DNA of 64,000 bases. Source: an uncultured Parabacteroides sp. GTDB lineage: Bacteria; Bacteroidota; Bacteroidia; Bacteroidales; Tannerellaceae. Shown here piece after piece: positions 8,801 through 17,541 of the stretch (position 1 is the first letter of the stretch; each line of letters opens with the position of its first letter). The position numbers and the translations under genes are program-made. Below the pieces are notes generated by a model. It made no database searches. It saw nothing but the letters and a program-made list of their open reading frames with translations, and was not told where the DNA came from. The stretch lies in the NCBI GenBank assembly GCA_944325335.1, contig CALUZR010000013.1, positions 1 through 64,000 of the forward strand, in the 5' to 3' direction.

Positions 8801-8901
8801 GGGAAAGTTCTATCTTTAGGCTAAAGATACATATCTTTAGGTTGCAGATACGTATCTTTAGGCTGCAGATATATATCTTTAACCTAAAGATAGAACTTCC
8901 C
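8801..8901. repeat. Array B: four 21-bp palindromic units inside a larger inverted repeat
   Basis: ATCTTTAGG starts at 8812, 8833 and 8854, and ATCTTTAAC at 8875, exactly 21 bp apart. Unit 1 holds the palindrome ATCTTTA-GGC-TAAAGAT. The whole array is bracketed by 8801-8820 and 8883-8901, which are inverted copies of each other apart from a one-base gap (GGGAAAGTTC.../...GAACTTCCC). The remaining parts of the 588-bp gap (8667-8800 and 8902-9165) hold no gene I can support. Confidence 0.85.
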
Positions 8902-9165
8902 TCGGATGTTTTAAATTTTGGGTAGGCATCTCGCCAAGTTTTCCAAGGGGGCTTTTTTGTATGCTGGGCTTCATAAGTGCTGTTATGACGTATGTGCATA
9001 AATGGGAGTTAGGTTATGAATTTATTTAATTCCTGGTAAATAACATGTTACAATAAGTGAGAAAGTGGACGTGAATAATTGAGAGTCTGATTGAGATAAC
9101 CCGTAAGAAGATTTGGGAGAAGCACGGAAGAATTTGTAGACGGATTGCTTTCTTATTTTCCTACA

Positions 9166-9198
9166 TTTGAACTCGGGAAAAGAACCATGCTAACCTTG
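9166..9198 (+). promoter_or_regulatory. Probable promoter of the cupin gene
   Basis: TTTG at 9166-9169 and TAACCTTG at 9191-9198 are 21 bp apart. The -7 box deviates from TAnnTTTG at one base. The leader to the ATG at 9255 would be about 50 bases. Confidence 0.45.
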
Positions 9199-9254
9199 CA
9201 TAGCTCCTTTTCCTTGAATAAATCGAATATGTTTTATCTTTTAAAATAGAAAGT

Positions 9255-9587
9255 ATGATGGTTATTGATCACAACAAAGTAGAAAAGGTAGATATGGGCA
9301 AGGGCGTCATTCGCCAGGATTTTGCCGCCGGGAAGAACATGAATGTGTTGCATTGGAACATGGCCGATGGAAGTGAAGTCGGTATGCATACGCATCCGCA
9401 AGAGCAATTCGGTTATGTCATCAAAGGAGGCTTCCATCTGACGATTGGCGAACAAGTATATGAACTTTCGGAAGGCGATGCTTACCTGGTACCCGCCAAT
9501 ATTCCACATGCGTTTGTGGCCGTGGGCGAGACGGAAGCTATCGATGTGTTTGCTCCGGTAAAGACGGTTTTCCCGTGGAAGAAATAG
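9255..9587 (+). CDS. Small cupin-domain protein
   Basis: This 110-residue protein is a single cupin barrel. Motif 1 is GSEVGMHTHPQEQFGYVIKGGF, with His pair and Glu as metal ligands, and motif 2 is DAYLVPANIPHAFVAV, with the last metal His. Such single-domain cupins can be metal-dependent isomerases, dioxygenases or ligand binders, so the reaction is not fixed by sequence. There is no signal peptide; it should be cytoplasmic. It opens a co-directional block with a DJ-1-type protein (56 bases downstream), a tautomerase and a ThDP enzyme, suggesting work on a small keto or enol compound. Confidence 0.85.
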   Translation: MMVIDHNKVEKVDMGKGVIRQDFAAGKNMNVLHWNMADGSEVGMHTHPQEQFGYVIKGGFHLTIGEQVYELSEGDAYLVPANIPHAFVAVGETEAIDVFAPVKTVFPWKK

Positions 9588-9643
9588 TTTTTAATCATAG
9601 CGGATTTTAATAATACATTATATTAATCTTTAATAGTGAAATC

Positions 9644-10414
9644 ATGAAAAAAGTATTGATTATTGCGACCAATTACGGTTCATGGGGCGAAGAGTTGCAG
9701 GCTCCGTGGGATGCTTGTAAAAAAGCAGGTTTTGAAGTAACATTGGCTACTCCGCAAGGAAAGAAGCCGTTGCCTTTCCAAATCAGTGTAGACCCTGATT
9801 TCGTAGATGGCGTTCAGAATATTAAAACCAACCCCAAAGAGGTTTGCGACCGTTGCAAAGAATTGGTAGATGGAGACGAATGGGCACATCCGTTGAAATT
9901 CTCGGAAGCCAACATGGCAGACTATGACGCTATCGTATTGACGGGCGGTCCGGGTGCTATGTTGGATATGTGCAATTGCTGGGAATTACATAAGTTGATT
10001 ATGGATGCTTACAAAGGTGGCAAGATTGTAGCTGCTTTGTGTTATGCCGTATCGACGTTGGTATTCCTCCGCGATCCGGAAAACGACTACAAGTCTATCA
10101 TTTACGGAAAGAAGATTTGCGCGCATCCTCGTGCATGGGATTTCTACGGTCCGGGTATGGCTATGTCTTACGACCTTTATGGCGCTACGGAAGACAACCA
10201 GGGTACAAATGTAATCACTCCGGGTTTCTTGTGGCCGATCGAAGACTTGGTACGCGATGCGGTAGGCCCTAACGGTGCTTGCATTGCTCGTATTAATACA
10301 AGCCGCGAAGATCCGCAAGTTTATTATGATCATCCTTTCATTACAGGTACTTCGGTAGAATCTTCTATCGCATACGGCGACCTGGTGGTAAAGGTATTGA
10401 ATTCATTGAAGTAA
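9644..10414 (+). CDS. DJ-1/PfpI family protein
   Basis: The 256-residue protein has the class I glutamine-amidotransferase-like fold of the DJ-1/PfpI group: N-terminal MKKVLIIATNYGSWGEE, the ALTGGPGAMLDM-like turn near residue 105 (VLTGGPGAML), and the nucleophile elbow AALCYAVS with Cys133. The longer form with an insert after strand 3 (NPKEVCDRCKELVDGDEW) resembles Hsp31/glyoxalase III-like members that act on alpha-ketoaldehydes, but this assignment is an inference. It follows the cupin gene by 56 bases and is separated from the tautomerase gene by a strong terminator hairpin, so cupin and DJ-1 probably form one transcript with partial read-through. Confidence 0.8.
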   Translation: MKKVLIIATNYGSWGEELQAPWDACKKAGFEVTLATPQGKKPLPFQISVDPDFVDGVQNIKTNPKEVCDRCKELVDGDEWAHPLKFSEANMADYDAIVLTGGPGAMLDMCNCWELHKLIMDAYKGGKIVAALCYAVSTLVFLRDPENDYKSIIYGKKICAHPRAWDFYGPGMAMSYDLYGATEDNQGTNVITPGFLWPIEDLVRDAVGPNGACIARINTSREDPQVYYDHPFITGTSVESSIAYGDLVVKVLNSLK

Positions 10415-10427
10415 TAAAGAAAGAAAA

Positions 10428-10469
10428 GGAGTCGCGTGTCCGGATGGAGGACACGCCTCCTCTCTTTTT
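10428..10469 (+). terminator. Intrinsic terminator after the DJ-1 gene
   Basis: GCGTGTCC (10434-10441) and GGACACGC (10449-10456) form a perfect 8-bp stem extended by GGAG/CTCC, followed by TCTCTTTTT. It sits 14 bases after the stop codon and before the tautomerase gene. Confidence 0.85.
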
Positions 10470-10501
10470 ATAGCTGATTTATCTAACAAAAGCAAAAGAA
10501 T

Positions 10502-10729
10502 ATGCCTGCAATTATTATACACAGTCTTGAGATGACGGACGAACAGAAGAAGATTGTAGCTGATTCGTTCATTTCAACCTTATCGGAAGTTACCAATGTG
10601 CCGAAAGATCGCATTTACCTGTTCTTTAACGGTTATACATTAGACAATGTTTCGACCAACGGCATTCTCTTTTCTGAGAAGCCACCCTTGAATGCAAAGG
10701 GAAAGTTTAACGAGAAAAAAGAGCAATAA
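10502..10729 (+). CDS. 4-oxalocrotonate tautomerase-like protein
   Basis: The 75-residue protein fits the tautomerase superfamily: Pro directly after the initiator Met (MPAIIIHSLE), which becomes the catalytic N-terminal base, then the helix TDEQKKIVADSFISTLSEV and the strand RIYLFFNGYTLDNVSTNG. Family members interconvert keto and enol forms or dehalogenate and decarboxylate small acids as small oligomers. The gene is 14 bases upstream of the ThDP enzyme, so they are co-translated. The pairing of a tautomerase with a ThDP decarboxylase-fold enzyme points to a 2-oxo acid substrate, as an inference. Confidence 0.8.
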   Translation: MPAIIIHSLEMTDEQKKIVADSFISTLSEVTNVPKDRIYLFFNGYTLDNVSTNGILFSEKPPLNAKGKFNEKKEQ

Positions 10730-10743
10730 AAGAGAAAAACATC

Positions 10744-12399
10744 ATGGATGTAAATCAAACGATAGTAAAGATATTGGAAGACGTCGGCGTGAAGCATGTC
10801 TTTGGCGGTAGCGGGCAGGTAAATGCCTCGATGCTATTGGCTTTGCGCGACTCTAAACAAATTAAGACTGTAATTATTCGTAATGAGCAGGCGGCATCGT
10901 TCATGGCGTGTGGCTATACGATGTTTAATCCAAAGAATTTGGGCGTTTGTTTTGCTACGGGCGGACCGGGTGCATTCAATTTATTTTCAGGTTTGGCGGT
11001 AGCTTTGTCCGATTCCTTGCCCGTATTGGCTATTACGGGTTATACATCGATGGGCCAACGGGGAAAAGGAGCCTTGAATGAATCGACAGGATTGAACCGT
11101 ACGCCCGATTCACATAAAATGTTCCAGGCTACGACGAAGAAATCGTATATCATAGAAAGGGCAGAAGATACGTGCGATATTCTGGAAGACGCCCTTAATA
11201 CCGCGCTGGGTGGACGTCCTGGTCCGGTACATATTCATATTCCAAAAGATATTACTACGGCGGAGGTGCCTAATTTCCGTCCGATTAAGATAAATATAGA
11301 ACCCGTACGTGCTTCGGAGTCCACGTTGAAGTCTGCCGCAGAGTTGTTGGCGGATAGCATTCGTTCGGGGAAGAAGATGTTGGCGTTGATTGGTTATGGA
11401 TGCATTCGGAGTGAGGTTAAACAAGAATTGTTGGAGTTGATCGATACGTTCCAGATTCCGTTTGTCCAGACAATGGATGCCAAAGGTTTGCTTCCTGAAA
11501 ATCATCCCTTGTGCTTGGGCGTCTTTGGAACTTCAGGAGATGAAGCTGCCAATGCTTATTTCAAAGAGGCAGAAGTGGTGCTGGCTATGGGAAATTCGTT
11601 CGCCCAGAATGCCACGTTCGCTTTCAACCCTGATTTGTATAAAGGCAAGAAACTTATCCATATCAATATAGATCCGGTTGAAATTAATAAAGTATATCCG
11701 GCGGATGTGGCCGTGGTGAGTGATGTGAAACTGGCTCTGCAAGTAATCAATGCTTATTTGATGGCGATGCATCTAACGGCTCAAAAGCCTGTTTTGCCAG
11801 AAGGACGTTATTATTTGAATGCGCCCCATGCCGATGCTTCTCGTATTTTCCCTGGAGATTTAGTTCGTCTTCTTTCTCAAAATTTGCCGGAAGATGCGAT
11901 CGTGATGGGAGATGCAGGTTCACACATGCTTTGGTTGAGTTGTTATCTTCAATTAAATAAAAACCAACGTTATCAGAATCCGGGAAGTTTTGGACCGATG
12001 GCTTGTCATACGAATGGTTGCATTGGCGTAAAGTGTGCGAATCCGGATAAGTTAGTGATTGCAGGTGTAGGCGACGGATGTTATCAGATGGCTGGTTTTG
12101 AGTTGATGACGGCTGTACAATATAATATACCTGTTATTTGGATTATCTTCAACAATAGTGAATTCAATATTATCAAGAAGTTCTTATTGGGAATGTATGG
12201 CGATCAAGCTTATATGCAATTTGATAATCCGGATTATGTGAAATATGCCGAGTCTTGTGGGGCAAAGGGTTATCGGGTCGAGAAGTTGGAAGAATTTCTT
12301 CCCGCTTTGCAGGATGCGATTGCTTTAAATAAACCCTGTTTGATCGATGTATTGGTAGATAGCGAGGTGTATCCTCCTTCCAACTTGGGACGTGTTTGA
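10744..12399 (+). CDS. Thiamine-diphosphate-dependent enzyme, acetolactate-synthase-like
   Basis: The 551-residue protein has the three-domain plan of the ALS/pyruvate decarboxylase family. The N-terminal PYR domain includes the ThDP-activating Glu (NEQAASFMACGY, Glu48) and TGGPGAFNLFSGLA; a central Rossmann-like domain covers about 195-350; and the C-terminal PP domain carries the ThDP/Mg site GDG (443-445) followed by NN in IIFNNSEFN. It lacks a regulatory subunit gene nearby, and valine-pathway genes are absent, so it is probably not the housekeeping IlvB. Likely reactions are decarboxylation or carboligation of a 2-oxo acid, perhaps acting with the tautomerase. The next gene's message begins only 32 bases downstream. 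Confidence 0.8.
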   Translation: MDVNQTIVKILEDVGVKHVFGGSGQVNASMLLALRDSKQIKTVIIRNEQAASFMACGYTMFNPKNLGVCFATGGPGAFNLFSGLAVALSDSLPVLAITGYTSMGQRGKGALNESTGLNRTPDSHKMFQATTKKSYIIERAEDTCDILEDALNTALGGRPGPVHIHIPKDITTAEVPNFRPIKINIEPVRASESTLKSAAELLADSIRSGKKMLALIGYGCIRSEVKQELLELIDTFQIPFVQTMDAKGLLPENHPLCLGVFGTSGDEAANAYFKEAEVVLAMGNSFAQNATFAFNPDLYKGKKLIHINIDPVEINKVYPADVAVVSDVKLALQVINAYLMAMHLTAQKPVLPEGRYYLNAPHADASRIFPGDLVRLLSQNLPEDAIVMGDAGSHMLWLSCYLQLNKNQRYQNPGSFGPMACHTNGCIGVKCANPDKLVIAGVGDGCYQMAGFELMTAVQYNIPVIWIIFNNSEFNIIKKFLLGMYGDQAYMQFDNPDYVKYAESCGAKGYRVEKLEEFLPALQDAIALNKPCLIDVLVDSEVYPPSNLGRV

Positions 12400-12431
12400 T
12401 TAAATTAAGTAATAAACGAAATAGCATATAT

Positions 12432-13904
12432 ATGAAGAATTATTTTCTCCTTTTAGGGTTGTGCGTATGTTCTATGGGGGCACATGGGCAAACGTATCAT
12501 GACCATGAGATAGAATTAGGGGCAGGTACGCGCTTTAGTATCATGAGCAATGAGGCAGAGATGGTGTCGTTCAACCGTTACCATTCCAAATCAGCTTTTG
12601 GAACTACGTTGGATGTTACCTATTGGTATGCTCCATTGCCTCAGTTGCAATTGGGTGCTAATGTATCTTATTATGCACCGCAAAGTTATCAGCAGAATTA
12701 CGCCAATTATAGCACAAACCCGAACGATAATTTTGCTTCATATATGAAAGGTAGCGATTACCAGGATGAGATGAAATTGGGGTATGGCGTAGCTGCATTT
12801 AAAGCTCGCTATAAATTCTTGAATGAAAGTAATCTTGTCCCTTATGTGGAAATGAAGATAGGAGGTGCATTTGCTCCGAGTGTCCGAAATTATGATTTTA
12901 GTTCGTATAGTTCAGCAACATCCTCTTATACGCGGATGAATAGCCGCGTGGAAGATACACATGGCGGTATAGCGTGGGGCGTAGGTTTTGGTGTACTTCT
13001 GAAAGAAAACTTCAAGGTGGGATTGAATTATTCGTTTGCCCGGATGGGTACGGATACGTATGTAGATATGGGGCAATTATTCAACCTTCCGGACTTCGAC
13101 AAGAATTCAACGATAAACATTCGCGATTATGCTTATAAGGACCATTCGTTTGAACTAAGTTTGGCTTACGTTTTCGGTATATCTCCGAAGAAGACGGCTA
13201 CGTTGGATGAAGGTACTTTGTTTGAACCCCGGAAAGGATTGAGGATTAGTGCCGGTCCTTCGTATGTCAACTTCAAGTCTACTTATCGACATTATGCGGA
13301 AGTGATTTCCAATCCGCAGATAAATTCGAATAGTTCGATGCCTTCACATTATCAACAGAGTGACCCTGTATTTGATATCTCTTTGGAATATGCACTGCCA
13401 TGGGGTAAATCATTTGATTTTGGTGTTGGTGTCTCTTATTTGACGCCATCAACTTATTCATGGACAAGCTATGTCTCAGGAACTAAGGCCATGGAGGATG
13501 GCTCCTCAACCGTAGGAGGAAAAGATTTCTGGTATACATTTAAGTATTCTCGTCTGATGCCTTATGCTTTTGTGCAATACAATCTGAATAATGTGCCTTT
13601 TGCTCCTTATATTAAGGGAAAGGTTGGCCCTTCTATTGCTTTTGTGAGTGAGCAAGATAAACAACATGATGAGGAATGGCACGACCAAGCAGAATCCAAC
13701 CGAGGATGCAATATCGGAGGTGGTATAGCTATGGGATGTCGGTTGAGTAATCATTTTGGTTTAGAGCTGGGTGCCGAACTTGCGAATTTGGAATTTGCTC
13801 AAACCTATATGGCATACGACCGCCAGAAGCGTGAACGTAATCAAAGTGATACCGTTAATAGTTTGATGTATGCGCTCAATTTGCGAGCCATTTATTTCTT
13901 CTAA
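12432..13904 (+). CDS. Outer-membrane beta-barrel protein with duplicated barrel
   Basis: This 490-residue protein starts at ATG 12432, giving a clean signal peptide (MKNYFLLLGLCVCSMGAHGQ). Two related halves follow. Each begins with a short Gly-rich strand (IELGAGTRFSIMS; LRISAGPSYVNF), contains VTYWYAPLPQLQLGANVSYY or LEYALPWGKSFDFGVGVSYL, and ends in a KVGPS/MKIGGAFAPSV-type strand pair. The final residues LRAIYFF fit a barrel C-terminal beta-signal. It is therefore a tandem small OMP_b-brl barrel or a 16-strand porin made by duplication. It lies between the ThDP enzyme and the SUMF1-type gene in one operon-like run. Ligand unknown. Confidence 0.7.
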   Translation: MKNYFLLLGLCVCSMGAHGQTYHDHEIELGAGTRFSIMSNEAEMVSFNRYHSKSAFGTTLDVTYWYAPLPQLQLGANVSYYAPQSYQQNYANYSTNPNDNFASYMKGSDYQDEMKLGYGVAAFKARYKFLNESNLVPYVEMKIGGAFAPSVRNYDFSSYSSATSSYTRMNSRVEDTHGGIAWGVGFGVLLKENFKVGLNYSFARMGTDTYVDMGQLFNLPDFDKNSTINIRDYAYKDHSFELSLAYVFGISPKKTATLDEGTLFEPRKGLRISAGPSYVNFKSTYRHYAEVISNPQINSNSSMPSHYQQSDPVFDISLEYALPWGKSFDFGVGVSYLTPSTYSWTSYVSGTKAMEDGSSTVGGKDFWYTFKYSRLMPYAFVQYNLNNVPFAPYIKGKVGPSIAFVSEQDKQHDEEWHDQAESNRGCNIGGGIAMGCRLSNHFGLELGAELANLEFAQTYMAYDRQKRERNQSDTVNSLMYALNLRAIYFF

Positions 13905-13915
13905 AAAATAAGAAT

Positions 13916-15415
13916 ATGAAACTGAAAATCAAAAATACTCAGTGGACGAAAGATAAAGTCTCTTTTTCAATAGCTTGGAAAGAGGCGTGGAATAATGCCG
14001 TGAATAATGATGGTGTATATGTCTTTGTCAAATACAAAGAAAAGGGCGTATGGCATCATGCCAATTTGGCGAAGAGCAGTGGCAAAGCATTTAATGCGAC
14101 AAATGCGATTCCAGAAGGGTTTTCAACAGGTTCTGATAAGGATCTTGCGATGTGGATTCCCGATACGGCCAAAGGTGCATTCCTTTTTGTCCAAAAAGGG
14201 ATAGAGAAAGATGTATGTGCGGATAATGTAACTTTGTCTATTAAAATAGATGAAGATGCAGATATCGAAGATATGAAAGTCTTTGGATTGGAAATGACTT
14301 ATATTCCGGAAGGCGAATTTGAGATTGGTGATCCGATGGGTACAAACGGTCCACGTAATTGCCTTTATGTATATCCGAATGGTGGTGCTTATAAAGTAGT
14401 ATCAGAGGATGCTATTATTATGGATGCAAAGGATGGTTATCTTTATTGTGATCAAGATAATGAGCGTAGCCGTGATGAAGTCCCCTTTACCATTCCAGCA
14501 TCATTCCCGAAAGGCTTTAAGGCATTTTGGTATATGAAATATGGCGTAAGTTGCCAACAATATGTGGATTTCCTGAATACATTGACCCGTCGCCAACAAC
14601 AACAACACGTACGAAGCGACATCAGTGGAAGTAATATCCCGAATTATTACGTCATGACCGATACTTGTGAAGAGAGATTCCGTCAGTCTATTGTAGTCGA
14701 ACGAAAAGGAAATTCTACGACAGAGCCATTGACGTTCTATACCTATGCTCCGGCTCGCGCTTGCAACGCGATTGCGTGGAAAGATACGGCTGCATTTGCT
14801 TGCTGGGCGGGTTTACGTCCTATATCCGACTTCGAATTTGAGAAAGCGTGCCGTGGTCCACTTCCTTCTGTTCCTTGGGAATGCGCATGGGGTTCTACGG
14901 AGATCGGTCGTGTCGATACATTCTCAGGAGCGGATGGTTCTGGTGATGAGATTAAGGTTCCAACGCATGGATTGGTGAATGCGTGCGTAGGTTCGGGAAT
15001 TGCTCCGTTTGAAGCAGCGGCCGGAAAGACTGTGCCGGATAATCCTGGATTCGAAGGTCCTGTCACTTGCGGGTTATTCTCTTTTACAAGACATGAGGGT
15101 ATTCCGAAGCGTTTGAATGATGGAGCTGGTTATTATGGCAATACCGAACTATCAGGAAATCTATGGGAACCAGTGGTAACTTTCGGACATCCCAAAGGGC
15201 GTGCATTTATCCCGAATCATGGTACGGGAGAATTGGATGCCGATGGTTTAGCACAAGTAGAAGGTTGGCCAAATGAGAATGCGGAAGGCACAGGTGTTCG
15301 TGGAGGTGTATATCGCAGTCCGGATGCGACTTATTTGTGCGTGTCTTTGCGTTTCGCAGGTTGTCATGCCAAGAAAGAACCTCGTTTTAATGGAGGAATA
15401 CGTGTTGGATTTTAA
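13916..15415 (+). CDS. SUMF1-fold (formylglycine-generating-enzyme-like) protein without signal peptide
   Basis: The 499-residue protein has an N-terminal beta-rich domain (1-120, KIKNTQWTKDKVSFSIAWKEAWN) and a C-terminal SUMF1 domain: MTYIPEGEFEIGDPMG, the AFACWAGLRPISDFEFEKACRG block, LSGNLWEPVV and the closing GVRGGVYRS...GGIRVGF. In true formylglycine-generating enzymes the segment after RGG carries two copper-binding Cys; here the spacing does not match, so catalytic FGE activity is unlikely. No signal peptide is visible. It is 12 bases after the barrel gene and 18 bases before the DUF1566 gene. A binding or scaffold role is an inference. Confidence 0.7.
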   Translation: MKLKIKNTQWTKDKVSFSIAWKEAWNNAVNNDGVYVFVKYKEKGVWHHANLAKSSGKAFNATNAIPEGFSTGSDKDLAMWIPDTAKGAFLFVQKGIEKDVCADNVTLSIKIDEDADIEDMKVFGLEMTYIPEGEFEIGDPMGTNGPRNCLYVYPNGGAYKVVSEDAIIMDAKDGYLYCDQDNERSRDEVPFTIPASFPKGFKAFWYMKYGVSCQQYVDFLNTLTRRQQQQHVRSDISGSNIPNYYVMTDTCEERFRQSIVVERKGNSTTEPLTFYTYAPARACNAIAWKDTAAFACWAGLRPISDFEFEKACRGPLPSVPWECAWGSTEIGRVDTFSGADGSGDEIKVPTHGLVNACVGSGIAPFEAAAGKTVPDNPGFEGPVTCGLFSFTRHEGIPKRLNDGAGYYGNTELSGNLWEPVVTFGHPKGRAFIPNHGTGELDADGLAQVEGWPNENAEGTGVRGGVYRSPDATYLCVSLRFAGCHAKKEPRFNGGIRVGF

Positions 15416-15432
15416 TTTTCGGAGGAAAAGAT

Positions 15433-17382
15433 ATGAATAAGCCTTATTTCAGAATGCCAGATACAGGTCAGGTAGAATGTTATGACCAAGAAGGGAATGT
15501 TATCTTCCCTGCGGCCAATGACGCATTATCGGGCGAGAATGGTTTCCACTTACGCCATCCAATGTGTTTTACCAAATTGGATGAATTGGGTAATGAATTG
15601 CCAATATCTGCAACTTGGGAGATGGGACATCGCTTCACACGAGATGAGAATACGGGTCTCATTTGGGAAGTCAAGTCTGCGCAAGAAGGAGATATCAACT
15701 ATATGGGCGATGCCTATACGTGGGAAGAAGCTCAAACGAAATACGTAGCCTCTTTAAACCAAGCACGGTATGGAGGTAGGAACGATTGGCGTGTACCCAA
15801 TAAGGACGAGTTGCGTTCGATTATGGATTATTCACGTACGCAACCTGCCGTGGACGATAGCTATTTCCCCCATTTACCATCTGATCTTTACTGGACATCT
15901 GTCACGTATCAGATGCAACCCGTGTTTGGTTGGAGCATATTTACGGGGTTGGGTAGTGCGACCGCGATCAGCAAGGCAAGCCGTAGGAAGGTGATTGCAG
16001 TATGTGGAGGTTATGAGCCGTTATTTGGTGTCATGTCTGATGAGCGCTTTATCGATAATGGCGATGGTACAGTGACCGATAAAGTGACGGGGCTTATGTG
16101 GCAACAAGGCGATAATCCGCGCATGAATTTCTTTGATGCGCTGGAAGCATGCCAACAAATGACGCTTGGAGGACATAAAGACTGGCGTTTGCCCAATATA
16201 AAAGAACTCAATACGATATTGAATTTGAACAGGGAAGGTGGTTGGTGGTATTTCCGGAACTTTTTCCCAATAGAAGGATTAACACCACCTTTGTTGCATT
16301 ACTTGTCTTCTACGTCGTATGAACATAACTATGTCTGGGTAACCAATTTCAATTATGGATATGATGGTTATTATGCCAGCAAGCTCACACCGCTTCTTTT
16401 CCGGGCCGTTCGTACGATAAAGGAGGAGGTTTCGCATGAGTTCCTCCTTCCTGAAACAGGGCAAAATACTTGTTATAATATCGAAGGCGAGGAGATTGAA
16501 CGTCCGGCAGCTGGGTCTACTTACGATGGCCAGGATGGTTGCTTCCAAATCCATCCATTCTCGTTCACCCGGAAGGAGATGAAAGATGCGCCGGTCGTAT
16601 TCGACAATAATACGGGTTTAATGTGGGAATTGAAATCGGATGATCCGGATGCTTTCAATGCAAAGCAACGCAAATATACGTTGGCAGAAGCACGGGCATA
16701 CGTGGCTGAATTGAATCGTCGAGCTCATAATGGATATACCGATTGGCGGCTCCCTAACGTGCAGGAACTTCGAACCATTGTAAATTATAGCGATAAAATC
16801 CCAGCCGTGGATTTATCCTTCTTCGGCGATACAAATCCCGGATTCTATTGGGCAAGTCAGGCGTATGCGCCTAATCCTATCATGCAATGGGGTATTTATT
16901 TCGGCTATGGTTGCGCGATATGTTATAATGCAAATACATCCTTTTATGTCCGTGCCGTACGAGGTGGCTTCAATCCCGCCTTTGGAGAGTGCCATAAGGA
17001 GGCATTTACGGATAATGGAGATGGAACTATCACCGATCATACGACAGGATTGATGTGGAAAAAGGATGAAAGTGGCGAGTTGAGCTTTAAAGATGCGCTG
17101 GCATATTGCCGTGACCTGCGTTTGGGGGGATATGATGACTGGCGTTTGCCGAACATCCGGGAGATTGCCACGTTAATCGATTTGAATCATACGGATGGAA
17201 CATGGTTTCACAAGGAGTTCTTCCCTGATGTGAAGACTGCACCGCTGGGATTCTATTGGTCGTCGTCCACGTATGCGTCTACATTCGGCTGGGGTGTCAA
17301 TTTCCAATTTGGTTATGATGGGTATTATGCGGATAAGATTAATGGAAAATATCCATTTCGTCCTGTTCGAACGGTAAAGTGA
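15433..17382 (+). CDS. DUF1566 protein with four repeats
   Basis: The 649-residue protein contains two long modules (about 1-325 and 326-649), each with two DUF1566/Lcl C-terminal-like units. Diagnostic repeats are FIDNGDGTVTDKVTGLMWQ, FTDNGDGTITDHTTGLMWK, NTGLIWEVKS, NTGLMWELKS and four DWR(L/V)PN motifs followed by E(L/I)..I. It starts NKPYFRMPDTGQ with no signal peptide, although DUF1566 is usually found in exported proteins. A C-type-lectin-like fold, related to SUMF1, is expected for this domain, and the upstream SUMF1-type gene could be a partner. Function unknown. The gene is followed by repeat array C. Confidence 0.75.
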   Translation: MNKPYFRMPDTGQVECYDQEGNVIFPAANDALSGENGFHLRHPMCFTKLDELGNELPISATWEMGHRFTRDENTGLIWEVKSAQEGDINYMGDAYTWEEAQTKYVASLNQARYGGRNDWRVPNKDELRSIMDYSRTQPAVDDSYFPHLPSDLYWTSVTYQMQPVFGWSIFTGLGSATAISKASRRKVIAVCGGYEPLFGVMSDERFIDNGDGTVTDKVTGLMWQQGDNPRMNFFDALEACQQMTLGGHKDWRLPNIKELNTILNLNREGGWWYFRNFFPIEGLTPPLLHYLSSTSYEHNYVWVTNFNYGYDGYYASKLTPLLFRAVRTIKEEVSHEFLLPETGQNTCYNIEGEEIERPAAGSTYDGQDGCFQIHPFSFTRKEMKDAPVVFDNNTGLMWELKSDDPDAFNAKQRKYTLAEARAYVAELNRRAHNGYTDWRLPNVQELRTIVNYSDKIPAVDLSFFGDTNPGFYWASQAYAPNPIMQWGIYFGYGCAICYNANTSFYVRAVRGGFNPAFGECHKEAFTDNGDGTITDHTTGLMWKKDESGELSFKDALAYCRDLRLGGYDDWRLPNIREIATLIDLNHTDGTWFHKEFFPDVKTAPLGFYWSSSTYASTFGWGVNFQFGYDGYYADKINGKYPFRPVRTVK

Positions 17383-17424
17383 CGTATGTCGGATGAATGA
17401 TGAATCCCGAAAGTCCCGTAAATT

Positions 17425-17512
17425 TATAGGCATAAGTTTATCGAATCATAGTTGTAAATGAATTCATCCATAGTTATAAATCGAACAATCCATAGTTATA
17501 AAATGGATGGAT
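17425..17512 (+). repeat. Array C: four 22-bp units (CATAGTTATAAAT)
   Basis: Related units start at 17425 (TATAGGCATAAG), 17447, 17469 and 17491 (CATAGTTRTAAA), exactly 22 bp apart. The array fills most of the 159-bp gap before the MFS gene. Its core recurs, in the opposite orientation, in array F and, partly, in array D. Confidence 0.85.
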
Positions 17513-17541
17513 TGAAATTATAAAAACGAAAGGAAAATAGA

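Noticed and set aside
13916..15415. True sulfatase-activating formylglycine-generating enzyme
   Set aside because: The Cys pair needed for copper binding is not found at the expected spacing after RGG, and no sulfatase gene is in the window.
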